Source: Microbacteriaceae bacterium PS02332 (GTDB lineage: Bacteria; Actinomycetota; Actinomycetes; Actinomycetales; Microbacteriaceae). From it: a stretch of DNA of 38,897 nt. The notes under the pieces were generated by a model that saw only the letters and a program-made list of their open reading frames with translations, had not been told where the DNA came from and searched no databases. The stretch spans positions 1 through 38,897 of the forward strand of contig JASCOJ010000011.1 in NCBI GenBank assembly GCA_029959645.1. Reading direction: 5' to 3'. The translations under genes were made by a program, and so were the position numbers. This document shows, one piece after another, positions 1 to 7,081 of the stretch (position 1 is its first letter; each line of letters starts with the position of its first letter).

Positions 1-1
1 G

Positions 2-862
2 CCGGCGGGGCTCGGCGGCCCCGAGCCGGTGGGGGGAGGCCCGGCCGCCGACGTCGACCTCGACGTCGACGACGTGGAGGTCGACGTCGTCCCGGCGGAG
101 TCCACGCTCCCCGGCGGCCCCGCGCTGCCCGAGTACGACGTCTCCGACGACGTGGACCCCGACACGGTGGAGACCGTCCCGTACGTCCGCGCCGAGCAGG
201 AGCGCCGCCTCCGGGCCGCCGAGCGCGACCTCGGCCAGCTCGGCAAGGTGAACCCGCTCGCGCTCGAGGAGTTCCAGGCGCTCGAGCAGCGGCACGCGTT
301 CCTCACCGAGCAGCTCGACGACCTGCAGAAGACCCGCGCGGACCTCCTCACGATCATCGAGGAGCTCGACGGCAAGATGCAGACCATCTTCGCGGCGGCG
401 TTCGAGGACACCCGGGTGGCGTTCGACGAGGTGTTCCCGATCCTCTTCCCCGGCGGATCCGGGTCGCTCACGCTGACGAACCCGGACGACATGCTCACGA
501 CGGGCATCGACGTCCAGGTGAAGCCCGCGGGCAAGAAGATCGACCGGCTGACGCTGCTGTCCGGCGGCGAACGGTCCCTGGCCGCCGTGGCGCTGCTCGT
601 GGCGATCTTCACGGCCCGGCCGAGCCCGTTCTACATCATGGACGAGGTCGAGGCGGCGCTCGACGACGCGAACCTCGGACGGCTGCTCACCGTGTTCGGC
701 CGCCTGCAGGAGGCGTCGCAGCTCATCGTCATCACGCACCAGAAGCGCACGATGGAGATCGCGGACGCGCTGTACGGGGTGTCGATGCGCCAGGACGGCG
801 TCTCGGCGGTCGTCGGGCAGCGGGTGCAGCGGCCGGAGCCGGTCGAGCCGGCCGTCGCGTAG
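2..862 (+). CDS. smc: Chromosome segregation protein SMC, C-terminal part (5' end outside window)
   Basis: This is the C-terminal head half and end of the coiled coil of the SMC ATPase, which organises and segregates the chromosome as a dimer with ScpA and ScpB. The frame is open from the first bases, so the start lies upstream of the window. The ABC signature [10 protein letters not shown] is encoded near 556-585 and the Walker B/D-loop [13 protein letters not shown] near 631-669, followed by the switch histidine in VITHQKR. These are the diagnostic parts of an SMC C-terminal lobe. The acidic, Val/Asp-rich stretch at 47-170 is a lineage-specific part of the coiled coil. A strong palindromic terminator follows within 12 bp and is shared with the convergent terC-like gene. 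Confidence 0.95.
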   Translation, partial: PAGLGGPEPVGGGPAADVDLDVDDVEVDVVPAESTLPGGPALPEYDVSDDVDPDTVETVPYVRAEQERRLRAAERDLGQLGKVNPLALEEFQALEQRHAFLTEQLDDLQKTRADLLTIIEELDGKMQTIFAAAFEDTRVAFDEVFPILFPGGSGSLTLTNPDDMLTTGIDVQVKPAGKKIDRLTLLSGGERSLAAVALLVAIFTARPSPFYIMDEVEAALDDANLGRLLTVFGRLQEASQLIVITHQKRTMEIADALYGVSMRQDGVSAVVGQRVQRPEPVEPAVA

Positions 863-872
863 CGACGAGACA

Positions 873-912
873 GACGGGAGGCCCGCCACCAGCTGGTAGC
901 GGGCCTCCCGTC
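873..912. terminator. Bidirectional palindromic terminator, family copy 1
   Basis: The arms ACGGGAGGCCCGC (874-886) and GCGGGCCTCCCGT (899-911) are perfect complements, and the loop itself contains the palindrome ACCAGCTGGT. It lies between smc (+) and the terC-like gene (-), so it can end transcription from both sides. Closely related copies lie at 3287-3336, 5921-5966 and at the right window edge. No long U-tract follows the stem. Confidence 0.85.
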
Positions 913-924
913 GTGTCCGTGCGC

Positions 925-1953
925 CTACTTCGTGTCGGTCTCGACCTCGGCGGGGGCGTCACCGGCCGGGGTGAGGCCCCGCTCCTGGCGGCGCTTCGAC
1001 ACCACGAGGCTGGCGACGGTCGCGACGGTGATCGTCAGGAGGATGAACCCGAGCGAGAACCAGATCGGGATCTCCGGCGCCCACTCGACGTGCTGGCCGC
1101 CGTTGATGAACGGCACCTCGTTGACGTGCAGCGCGTGCAGCAGGAGCTTCACGCCGATGAAGCCGAGGATGACCGCCAGACCCTGGCCGAGGTAGATGAG
1201 GCGTTCGAGCAGCCCGGCGATGAGGAAGTACAGCTGGCGGAGACCGAGGAGCGAGAACGCGTTCGCGGTGAACACGATGAACGCGTCCTGGGTCAGCCCG
1301 AAGATCGCGGGGATCGAGTCGAGCGCGAACAGCACGTCCGTCAGGCCGATGGAGACCATGACGAGCAGCATCGGGGTGAAGAGGCGCTTGCCGTCCACCC
1401 GCGTGGTCATGCGGTCGCCGTCGAAGTGGTCCGAGGTCGGGATGACGCGGCGGAGGAGACGGATGAGCTTCGAGTCGCCCTCCTCGGCGCCGTGCTCGTC
1501 GCCGCCCTTGGCCTGCGACCACGCGAGCCAGAACAGCAGGAGGCCGAACAGGTAGAACACCCACGAGAAGTTCTCGATGATCGTCACACCGAGGGCGATG
1601 AAGACACCGCGGGCGACGAGGGCGATTGCGACACCGACGAGCAGGACCTTCTGCTGGAACTCCTTCGGCACCGCGAAGGTCGTCATGATGATGAGGAAGA
1701 CGAAGAGGTTGTCGACGGACAACGCCTTCTCGGTCAACCAGCCGGCGAAGTACTCACCGCCGGCCTGTCCGCCGCCGAACACCCAGACGCCGACGCCGAA
1801 GAGGATCGCGAGCGCGATGTAGACGACCGACCAGAAGGCCGATTCGCGGATGTGCGGCACGTGCGGGGTGCGCACGTGCGAGAAGAAGTCGAACACCAAC
1901 AGCGCCAGGATGCCGGCGATGGTGAGGAGCCACACGTACAGGGGGACGTCCAT
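925..1953 (-). CDS. TerC/Alx-family integral membrane protein, probable Mn2+ exporter
   Basis: The product has 342 residues and about nine hydrophobic membrane segments, typical of the TerC/Alx family. Family-type intramembrane acidic residues are visible in ALSVDNLFVF and LTDVLFALDSIP. Family members (Alx, MeeF/MeeY-like) are linked to manganese export and metal homeostasis, sometimes serving metal-dependent exoenzymes. The ATG at 1953 is well supported: GGAGGG lies 6 nt upstream. The leader carries a yybP-ykoY (manganese) riboswitch, which is strong independent support for a manganese role. It is transcribed divergently from ftsY and converges on smc. The exact transported ion is inferred from the riboswitch and the family. 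Confidence 0.9.
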   Translation of the reverse strand: MDVPLYVWLLTIAGILALLVFDFFSHVRTPHVPHIRESAFWSVVYIALAILFGVGVWVFGGGQAGGEYFAGWLTEKALSVDNLFVFLIIMTTFAVPKEFQQKVLLVGVAIALVARGVFIALGVTIIENFSWVFYLFGLLLFWLAWSQAKGGDEHGAEEGDSKLIRLLRRVIPTSDHFDGDRMTTRVDGKRLFTPMLLVMVSIGLTDVLFALDSIPAIFGLTQDAFIVFTANAFSLLGLRQLYFLIAGLLERLIYLGQGLAVILGFIGVKLLLHALHVNEVPFINGGQHVEWAPEIPIWFSLGFILLTITVATVASLVVSKRRQERGLTPAGDAPAEVETDTK

Positions 1954-1957
1954 GGAG

Positions 1958-2131
1958 AACCCTCCAGGTCAGGGGCGCACCACATCGAAAGTGGGTACGC
2001 CGGTGCCTGAAGGTCTCTTCCGCCGCGGTCCCGATCCGGCAGAGCCGGGAGGGCCGCGACCGACGCCCCGGGTCCGGGTCGTTCCGGGCCGTACTGACGG
2101 GGTCGCCGAGAGGGAATACTCCCCTTCGCGG
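1958..2131 (-). promoter_or_regulatory. yybP-ykoY manganese riboswitch upstream of the terC-like gene
   Basis: Read on the minus strand, the leader has the three hallmark blocks of this aptamer in order: GAAGGGGAGTA (2128-2118, ending near 2117), GTCAGTACGG (2098-2089) and AGACCTTC (2016-2009). GAAGG of the first block pairs with CCTTC of the last to form P1, placing the two conserved loops side by side as in known structures. The 3' strand of P1 extended to CCTTCAGG (2013-2006) is also complementary, with one G-U pair, to CCTGGAGG (1968-1961), which contains the Shine-Dalgarno sequence. This suggests Mn2+-dependent release of the ribosome binding site. A -10 box at 2142-2137 puts the transcript start just before the aptamer. 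Confidence 0.85.
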
Positions 2132-2136
2132 TTCCG

Positions 2137-2142
2137 ATGCTA
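2137..2142 (-). promoter_or_regulatory. -10 box of the terC riboswitch transcript
   Basis: TAGCAT on the minus strand predicts a start near 2131, immediately before the first conserved riboswitch block. The expected -35 position (about 2160-2165) overlaps the ftsY -10 box on the other strand, so the two divergent promoters share DNA. Confidence 0.55.
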
Positions 2143-2160
2143 GCCGGAGGGGCACCCCCC

Positions 2161-2166
2161 TAAGCT
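2161..2166 (+). promoter_or_regulatory. -10 box of ftsY, leaderless start
   Basis: TAAGCT ends 6 nt before the ftsY ATG, and no Shine-Dalgarno sequence is visible. Transcription would begin at or next to the start codon. Confidence 0.5.
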
Positions 2167-2172
2167 GGGAAC

Positions 2173-3042
2173 ATGGCGAGTTCCTGGTCCCTGTCGTCCC
2201 GCCTCCGCGGTCTGTTCCAGCGGAGGACCATCGACGAGACGACCTGGGAGGACCTCGAGACCGCCCTGATCGGCGCCGACTTCGGCCCGGACATCTCCGA
2301 GGAGATCATCGAGGCACTGCGCGCGAGCGTCGAGCGGTACGGCACGACCGACCCCGCCGACCTGAACCGCATGCTCCGCGAGGTGCTCGAGGAGCGGCTG
2401 TCGAAGCTCGACACGACGCTGAAGCTCAGCGCGCGACCCGCGGTGGTGCTCGTCGTCGGGGTGAACGGGGTCGGCAAGACCACCACGATCGGCAAGTTCG
2501 CCAAGTTCCTCCGCACCTACGACCGCACCGTCCTCGTCGGTGCCGCCGACACCTTCCGCGCCGCAGCGGTCGAGCAGGTCGCGACCTGGGCCCAACGTGC
2601 CGGCGTCGACGTCGTCCGGCCGTCGCAGCCCGGGCAGGACCCGGCCTCGGTCGCGTACCAGACCGTGGAGAAGGCGATGCGCGACGGCACCGAGATCGTG
2701 GTGATCGACACCGCGGGCCGGCTGCACACGAAGGCCGGCCTCATGGACGAGCTCGGCAAGATCAAGCGCGTCGTCGAGAAGCAGACCGAGATCTCCGAGG
2801 TCCTCCTGGTCCTCGACGCCACCACGGGCCAGAACGGCCTCGCGCAGGCACAGGCGTTCATCGAGGGCGCCGGCGTCACCGGGCTCGTCATCACGAAGCT
2901 CGACGGCTCGGCAAAGGCCGGGTTCGTGCTCAGCGTGCAGGAGAAGACCGGCATCCCGATCAAGCTCATCGGCCAGGGCGAGGGCATCAACGACCTGACG
3001 GGCTTCACCCCGCACGTGTTCGTGCAGAACCTCGTCGGCTGA
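2173..3042 (+). CDS. ftsY: Signal recognition particle receptor FtsY
   Basis: This GTPase receptor brings SRP-ribosome-nascent chain complexes to the Sec translocon at the membrane. It has 289 residues: a short N-terminal helix, the N domain (about 10-85) and the G domain. The SRP-GTPase motifs are complete: G1 GVNGVGKTT (96-104), DTFRAAA (126-132), DTAGR (179-183) and TKLDG (241-245). The long acidic A domain of E. coli FtsY is absent, so membrane contact probably depends on the N-terminal helix, as in other short FtsY proteins. The ATG at 2173 has no ribosome binding site, but a TAAGCT box 6 nt before it suggests a leaderless message. Its GTPase partner ffh lies about 1.3 kb downstream. Confidence 0.97.
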   Translation: MASSWSLSSRLRGLFQRRTIDETTWEDLETALIGADFGPDISEEIIEALRASVERYGTTDPADLNRMLREVLEERLSKLDTTLKLSARPAVVLVVGVNGVGKTTTIGKFAKFLRTYDRTVLVGAADTFRAAAVEQVATWAQRAGVDVVRPSQPGQDPASVAYQTVEKAMRDGTEIVVIDTAGRLHTKAGLMDELGKIKRVVEKQTEISEVLLVLDATTGQNGLAQAQAFIEGAGVTGLVITKLDGSAKAGFVLSVQEKTGIPIKLIGQGEGINDLTGFTPHVFVQNLVG

Positions 3043-3106
3043 TCCGAGTAGCGTCCGGGTCGACCGCCACCGTGGCCGTCACACCCCGACCGAACAGGAA
3101 CACCCC

Positions 3107-3274
3107 ATGCCCGCTCTGCTCATCATCGCGATCATCGTCGGCATCGTCCTGCTGATCACCGGCATCGTCAGCGCCGCCCTCAAGGTGCTGCTCTTCATCG
3201 GCATCGTGCTCATCGCCCTGGCGGTCATCGGCTGGATCGTCCGCCGTGTCCGCGGCGCGGGCTCGCGCGTCTGA
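3107..3274 (+). CDS. Small two-helix membrane protein (55 aa), function unknown
   Basis: A short open frame starts at ATG 3107 behind an AACAGGAA ribosome-binding-like sequence. It encodes 55 residues consisting almost entirely of two hydrophobic helices (about 2-22 and 26-45), then a basic tail rich in Arg (RRVRG). I do not recognise a family. It lies 64 bp after ftsY on the same strand, is followed by a strong terminator, and its codons are GC-rich at third positions like its neighbours, which supports a real gene. The positive-inside rule would place the C-terminus in the cytoplasm. It could be an envelope-stress or YtxH/PspC-like small peptide, but no motif shows this. Confidence 0.65.
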   Translation: MPALLIIAIIVGIVLLITGIVSAALKVLLFIGIVLIALAVIGWIVRRVRGAGSRV

Positions 3275-3286
3275 CACGCAGCACGA

Positions 3287-3336
3287 CGACGGACGGGAGG
3301 CTCCCCACCAGCGGGTGGGGAGCCTCCCGTCCGTCG
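3287..3336. terminator. Bidirectional palindromic terminator, family copy 2
   Basis: A perfect 23-bp stem has arms 3287-3309 and 3314-3336 and the loop AGCG. The core GGGAGGC/GCCTCCC and the flanking ACGGAC/GTCCGT match copies at 873 and 5921, while the inner part (TCCCCACC) differs. It lies between convergent genes. Confidence 0.88.
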
Positions 3337-3465
3337 GCGCCAGTCCGACGATCGGGTGGCCGGAGTGCGGGCGCGGCCTGCGCGGTTCCGACTCGCGCTC
3401 CATGGCCGTCGATGCCATCGGCTGCAGGGCGTCCCCGCCGAGGACCGCGGCGTCGCCAGGACGCG

Positions 3466-4248
3466 TCAGCGCCGCTGGACCTCGGCGCGGAAGTACGCCT
3501 CGGCCCGTTCGCGGGCTTCGGCAGACGGGTTCTCCGGCGGGAGGTCGTCGAAGTGCCGTCCCCGGGCGAGTTCGTCGGCGACGAAGCGCTGCAGGATCGT
3601 CGGCGCGGTGCCGGTGCCGACCTCGCGGGTCCGCGCCTTCAGCTCGATGAGTTCCGTGGCGGCGTCCCGCACCGCCGCGTCGACGGATGACTCCGCCAGC
3701 AGGGTCGGCAGGTCCATCGGCGGGGTCGCGTGTCCGGGGTGGTCGTGGAGCCAGCGGAGTGCCGCGGCCGTCCGGAGAACGTAGAAGAACCGCTTGAGTG
3801 TGAGTCCGCGCTCCTGTTGCCGCTTCGCGACGTGCAGGTAGTGCCGACCGATCCGACCGCGGTCAGCGACCGCCGCCGCCAGGTCGAGGAGCCGGTCTCG
3901 GAAGCCCTCGTCACCCGAGTACACGACGGGGGAACGCAGCCACTCGGTGACGGTCGCATTGCCGTTGACCAGCAGGCGCACCGCCTTCGCGAGTTCCCAG
4001 CCGTTCACGTCGAAGACGGCGTCGAGCGGGGTCTCGACCACGTCGCGTGCCGGCCACAGCGCGAGGTGGTCCTCGACCGGGCGGACGAACAGGAAACGGC
4101 AGTCGTAGTCGCTGTCCGGCGACGGGAAGCCCCAGGCTCGGCTGCCGCTCTCGATCGCCCACGGGATCCGCACGCCGTGCTCCCGTTCGACGCCGCGGAG
4201 GCGCGCGTCGATCTCGGCGACCACCGCGGGGTCGAGGGAGTCAGGCAC
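3466..4248 (-). CDS. YcgL-type predicted nucleotidyltransferase
   Basis: The product has 260 residues and a polymerase-beta-like nucleotidyltransferase core. The helical turn GSRAWG (35-40) is followed by the metal-binding acidic pair in SDYD (Asp47, Asp49), matching the GS-x-SD-x-D pattern. The overall arrangement resembles the COG3541 (YcgL) family of predicted nucleotidyltransferases, whose substrate is unknown. I chose the GTG at 4248 because homology-like sequence begins there and the frame upstream is low-complexity shadow coding. A TACCGT box lies about 15 nt upstream. It stands alone between ftsY and ffh and converges on the 55-residue membrane gene. No partner antitoxin is seen, so a toxin-antitoxin role is not supported. 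Confidence 0.85.
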   Translation of the reverse strand: MPDSLDPAVVAEIDARLRGVEREHGVRIPWAIESGSRAWGFPSPDSDYDCRFLFVRPVEDHLALWPARDVVETPLDAVFDVNGWELAKAVRLLVNGNATVTEWLRSPVVYSGDEGFRDRLLDLAAAVADRGRIGRHYLHVAKRQQERGLTLKRFFYVLRTAAALRWLHDHPGHATPPMDLPTLLAESSVDAAVRDAATELIELKARTREVGTGTAPTILQRFVADELARGRHFDDLPPENPSAEARERAEAYFRAEVQRR

Positions 4249-4345
4249 GTTCCGCACGGACCGACGGTACCGGGTGTGGCGGGACGGTCCAGCCGACGGC
4301 CGTGCCGGTCGGTGCCGCGCCTCCGGGGTCACGGCCGGTCGGCGG

Positions 4346-4351
4346 TAGGAT
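4346..4351 (+). promoter_or_regulatory. -10 box of ffh
   Basis: TAGGAT lies 9 nt before the ffh ATG, predicting a leader of only a few nucleotides. There is no Shine-Dalgarno sequence between it and the start. Confidence 0.5.
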
Positions 4352-4360
4352 GGTCGGATC

Positions 4361-5908
4361 ATGGCGCAATTCGGATCGCTTTCTGATCGGCTCACCGAGA
4401 CCTTCCGCAACCTGCGGAGCAAGGGGCGGCTGACCCCGTCCGACGTGGACGGCACCGTCCGCGAGATCCGCCGAGCCCTGCTCGACGCCGACGTCGCGCT
4501 CGAGGTCGTGAAGTCCTTCACCGCCTCCGTGCGCGAACGGGCGCTGTCGGACGAGGTCAACAAGGCCCTGAACCCGGCGCAGCAGGTCGTGCAGATCGTC
4601 AACGAGGAACTCGTCGGCATCCTCGGCGGCCAGCAGCGCCGCCTCGAGTTCGCGAAGCGCCCGCCGACGGTGATCATGCTCGCTGGCCTCCAGGGTGCGG
4701 GCAAGACGACCCTCGCGGGCAAGCTCGGCAAGTGGCTCAAGAAGGACGGCCACACCCCGATGCTCGTCGCGGCGGACCTCCAGCGTCCGAACGCCGTGCA
4801 GCAGCTTCAGGTCGTCGGCGAGCAGGCCGGCGTGCACGTCTTCGCCCCCGAGCCCGGCAACGGCGTCGGCGACCCGGTGAAGGTCGCCAAGAACGCGATC
4901 AAGGCCGCGGTCGACCAGCAGTACGACACCGTCATCGTGGACACCGCCGGCCGCCTCGGCGTCGACGCGGAACTGATGAAGCAGGCCGCGAACATCCGCA
5001 AGGCCGTCGACCCCGACGAGGTCCTCTTCGTCATCGACGCGATGATCGGTCAGGACGCCGTCACCACGGCCCGCGCGTTCCAGGAGGGCGTCGACTTCAC
5101 CGGGGTCGTCCTGTCGAAGCTCGACGGTGACGCCCGCGGTGGTGCCGCCCTCTCGGTCGCCTCGATCACCGGTCGCCCGATCATGTTCGCGTCCACCGGC
5201 GAGACGCTCGACGACTTCGAGCCGTTCCACCCGGACCGCATGGCGAGCCGCATCCTCGACCTCGGCGACATCCTCTCCCTCATCGAGCAGGCGCAGGGTG
5301 CCTTCGACGAGGAGGAGGCGCGCAAGGTCGCGGAGAAGATCGCGACCGACAACTTCACGCTGAACGACTTCCTGCAGCAGATGCAGCAGCTCCGCAAGGC
5401 CGGCTCGATCAAGGGCATGCTCAGCATGCTCCCGGGCGCCAAGGGCATGCGCGAGGCGCTCGACAACTTCGACGAGCGTGAGATCGTCCGGACCGAGGCG
5501 ATCATCCAGTCGATGACGCCGCAGGAGCGTGAGCTGCCGAAGCTCCTCAACGGCTCCCGCCGACTCCGCATCGCGCGGGGTTCCGGCTCGACCGTCACCG
5601 AGGTCAACGCCCTCGTGAACCGGTTCGAGCAGGCCGCGAAGATGATGAAGACCGTCGCCCGCGGTGGTGTGCCGCAGATGCCGGGCATGGGTCCGATCCC
5701 GGGCATGCACGGCGGCAAGAAGCAGCAGCCCCAGACGAAGAAGAAGAAGGTCGGCAACCCGGCGAAGCGTGCGGCGCTCGCCGCTGGTGCCCCGGCGGCC
5801 CCGCAGCAGGCGCCGAGCGGCGCGGGCCTCGGGCTCGGCATGGGCAAGGGCGGGAAGGCCCCCTCCGAGGAGGAGCTGGCCTCGCTGCAGAAGTTCCTCG
5901 GTCGCTGA
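4361..5908 (+). CDS. ffh: Signal recognition particle protein Ffh (SRP54)
   Basis: This is the protein subunit of SRP. It binds hydrophobic signal sequences on ribosomes and 4.5S/SRP RNA, and docks on FtsY. It has 515 residues: N domain, G domain with G1 GLQGAGKTT (about 109-117), DTAGR, and SKLDGDARGG, then the M domain from about residue 300. The M domain ends in a Met/Gly-rich segment (MPGMGPIPGMHGGKK) and a Lys-rich tail, followed by a low-complexity Ala/Gly C-terminus about 60 residues longer than in E. coli. The ATG at 4361 probably heads a nearly leaderless message. A perfect palindromic terminator follows 13 bp after the stop. Confidence 0.97.
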   Translation: MAQFGSLSDRLTETFRNLRSKGRLTPSDVDGTVREIRRALLDADVALEVVKSFTASVRERALSDEVNKALNPAQQVVQIVNEELVGILGGQQRRLEFAKRPPTVIMLAGLQGAGKTTLAGKLGKWLKKDGHTPMLVAADLQRPNAVQQLQVVGEQAGVHVFAPEPGNGVGDPVKVAKNAIKAAVDQQYDTVIVDTAGRLGVDAELMKQAANIRKAVDPDEVLFVIDAMIGQDAVTTARAFQEGVDFTGVVLSKLDGDARGGAALSVASITGRPIMFASTGETLDDFEPFHPDRMASRILDLGDILSLIEQAQGAFDEEEARKVAEKIATDNFTLNDFLQQMQQLRKAGSIKGMLSMLPGAKGMREALDNFDEREIVRTEAIIQSMTPQERELPKLLNGSRRLRIARGSGSTVTEVNALVNRFEQAAKMMKTVARGGVPQMPGMGPIPGMHGGKKQQPQTKKKKVGNPAKRAALAAGAPAAPQQAPSGAGLGLGMGKGGKAPSEEELASLQKFLGR

Positions 5909-5920
5909 CGCGACCGCCTG

Positions 5921-5966
5921 ACGGACGGGAGGCCCGGTACCAGCTGGTACCGGGCCTCCCGTCCGT
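5921..5966. terminator. Bidirectional palindromic terminator, family copy 3
   Basis: This is a perfect 46-bp palindrome: 21-bp arms (5921-5941 and 5946-5966) around a self-complementary AGCT. The core ACGGACGGGAGGCCCGG is identical to the copy at the right window edge. It lies between convergent ffh and the TPR membrane gene. Confidence 0.9.
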
Positions 5967-6004
5967 TCCGTGACCGCGTCGAACGCTCGACGTCCGCGCC
6001 GAGG

Positions 6005-7081
6005 TCAGCGGCGCCGCCGGTCCCTCCGGTGCAGGGTGCCGCTCAGCTCGGCGTGCGCGCGGGACTGGTAGGCGAAGGACAGGAGCAGGAAGACGAGCGC
6101 CGGTACCGTGACGACGACCTGCGCACGCCCGGGGAACGCGGCGACGAGCGCGCAGAGCACCGTGACGAGCATGAGTGCCTCCCACCGGGCCATGATCGCG
6201 ATCCCGTATCGCCGGACCGACCGGACGATCGGCCGGAGTCGGTGCGCCGTGGACCGGAAGAACCGGACCTGGGCGACGACGACGAGCGCCACCGCGAGTG
6301 CGTTGAGCCCGGACGCGACGATCGAACCGGTCCCCGGGCTGAGCACGCCGTGTTCCGGCGCCCAGCCGACGGCAGCCATCGTCCCCAGGACGGCGAACCC
6401 GAGCGGGAGCATCGACAGCGTACTGAGGTGGTCGACGGCGAGGAACAGCTGCCGGCGCTGCGCGATCGACGAGGGGTCCTCGGCGAGCAGGTCGACCAGG
6501 CGTGCGGCAGCATCCCCCGGGCGGCGGGCCGTGACTTGTGCCCGCGCGATCCCCGTCCGGGCCGCGATCGAGGTCGGGTCGATGCCGAGGGCTGTCCCGT
6601 AGGCCTCGAGCGCGTGTTGGACCTTGTTCGACGCCAGGAGCGCGTCGCCGAGGGCGACGTGCGCGCCGGGAGCGTCGGGTGCGAGGCGCACCGCGGTCTC
6701 CCCGGCGAGGACGGCCTCCCGGTACCGCTGGGTGGCGACCGCTGCGATCACCACCGTCGCGTGGACGTCCCAGTCGGTGGGAGCGAGGTGCACGGCCTCG
6801 GTCATGGCCTCCCACAGCGTCGCCCTGTCGCCCTGTCGGCCGGCGGCGAGCGCCAGGACCTGGAGGGCGCCCGCGGACTGTCCGTGCGCGAGTGCATGGC
6901 GGACGGTCGCCTCGGCGTCCTGGTCGCGGTCGAGCTGGAGGAGCGCCCGCGCGGCCAGCACGAGGACGTCGTGGTCGTCCGGCGAGCGGGTGAGCGGCCC
7001 CTGCAGCGCGCGGAGGGCGTCCTCGGGACGACCGGCATCGAGCAGCGCGTCGGCCGATGCGACGGCGGCGACGTCGGTCAT
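6005..7081 (-). CDS. TPR-repeat membrane protein (358 aa), last gene of the AAA+ unit
   Basis: The N-terminal 200 residues are tetratricopeptide-like helical repeats with an ALEAYGTALGIDP-type consensus near the end of the repeat domain. The C-terminal 140 residues hold about four hydrophobic segments and a basic tail (RRDRRRR). The repeats would be cytoplasmic scaffolding tethered to the membrane. Its ATG overlaps the AAA+ stop (ATGA), implying coupled translation. The stretch ALAVALVVVAQVRFFRST aligns with ALGLVLALVVVVRFVAGT in the 353-residue protein at 9139-10200, with the same repeat-plus-four-helix architecture, so the two are paralogues. No enzymatic motif is present and the function is unknown. 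Transcription ends at the palindrome at 5921-5966. Confidence 0.85.
   Translation of the reverse strand: MTDVAAVASADALLDAGRPEDALRALQGPLTRSPDDHDVLVLAARALLQLDRDQDAEATVRHALAHGQSAGALQVLALAAGRQGDRATLWEAMTEAVHLAPTDWDVHATVVIAAVATQRYREAVLAGETAVRLAPDAPGAHVALGDALLASNKVQHALEAYGTALGIDPTSIAARTGIARAQVTARRPGDAAARLVDLLAEDPSSIAQRRQLFLAVDHLSTLSMLPLGFAVLGTMAAVGWAPEHGVLSPGTGSIVASGLNALAVALVVVAQVRFFRSTAHRLRPIVRSVRRYGIAIMARWEALMLVTVLCALVAAFPGRAQVVVTVPALVFLLLSFAYQSRAHAELSGTLHRRDRRRR

Noticed and set aside
913-2010. Long plus-strand open frame (365 codons) opposite the terC-like gene
   Set aside because: It is rich in Asp, Glu and Arg, lacks family motifs, and is the antisense shadow of a well-supported membrane protein with a riboswitch and ribosome binding site.
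3466-4248. Nucleotidyltransferase as the toxin of a toxin-antitoxin pair
   Set aside because: No small antitoxin gene (HEPN or MNT partner) adjoins it; the neighbours are ffh and an unrelated membrane peptide on the opposite strand.
3466-4755. Longer version of the nucleotidyltransferase starting at 4755
   Set aside because: The extra N-terminus overlaps ffh in antisense and is low-complexity; the GTG at 4248 fits the family.
4241-5710. Minus-strand open frame of 489 codons opposite ffh
   Set aside because: It is the antisense shadow of ffh, whose GTPase motifs are complete; the translation is Asp/Arg/Leu-rich without a fold signature.
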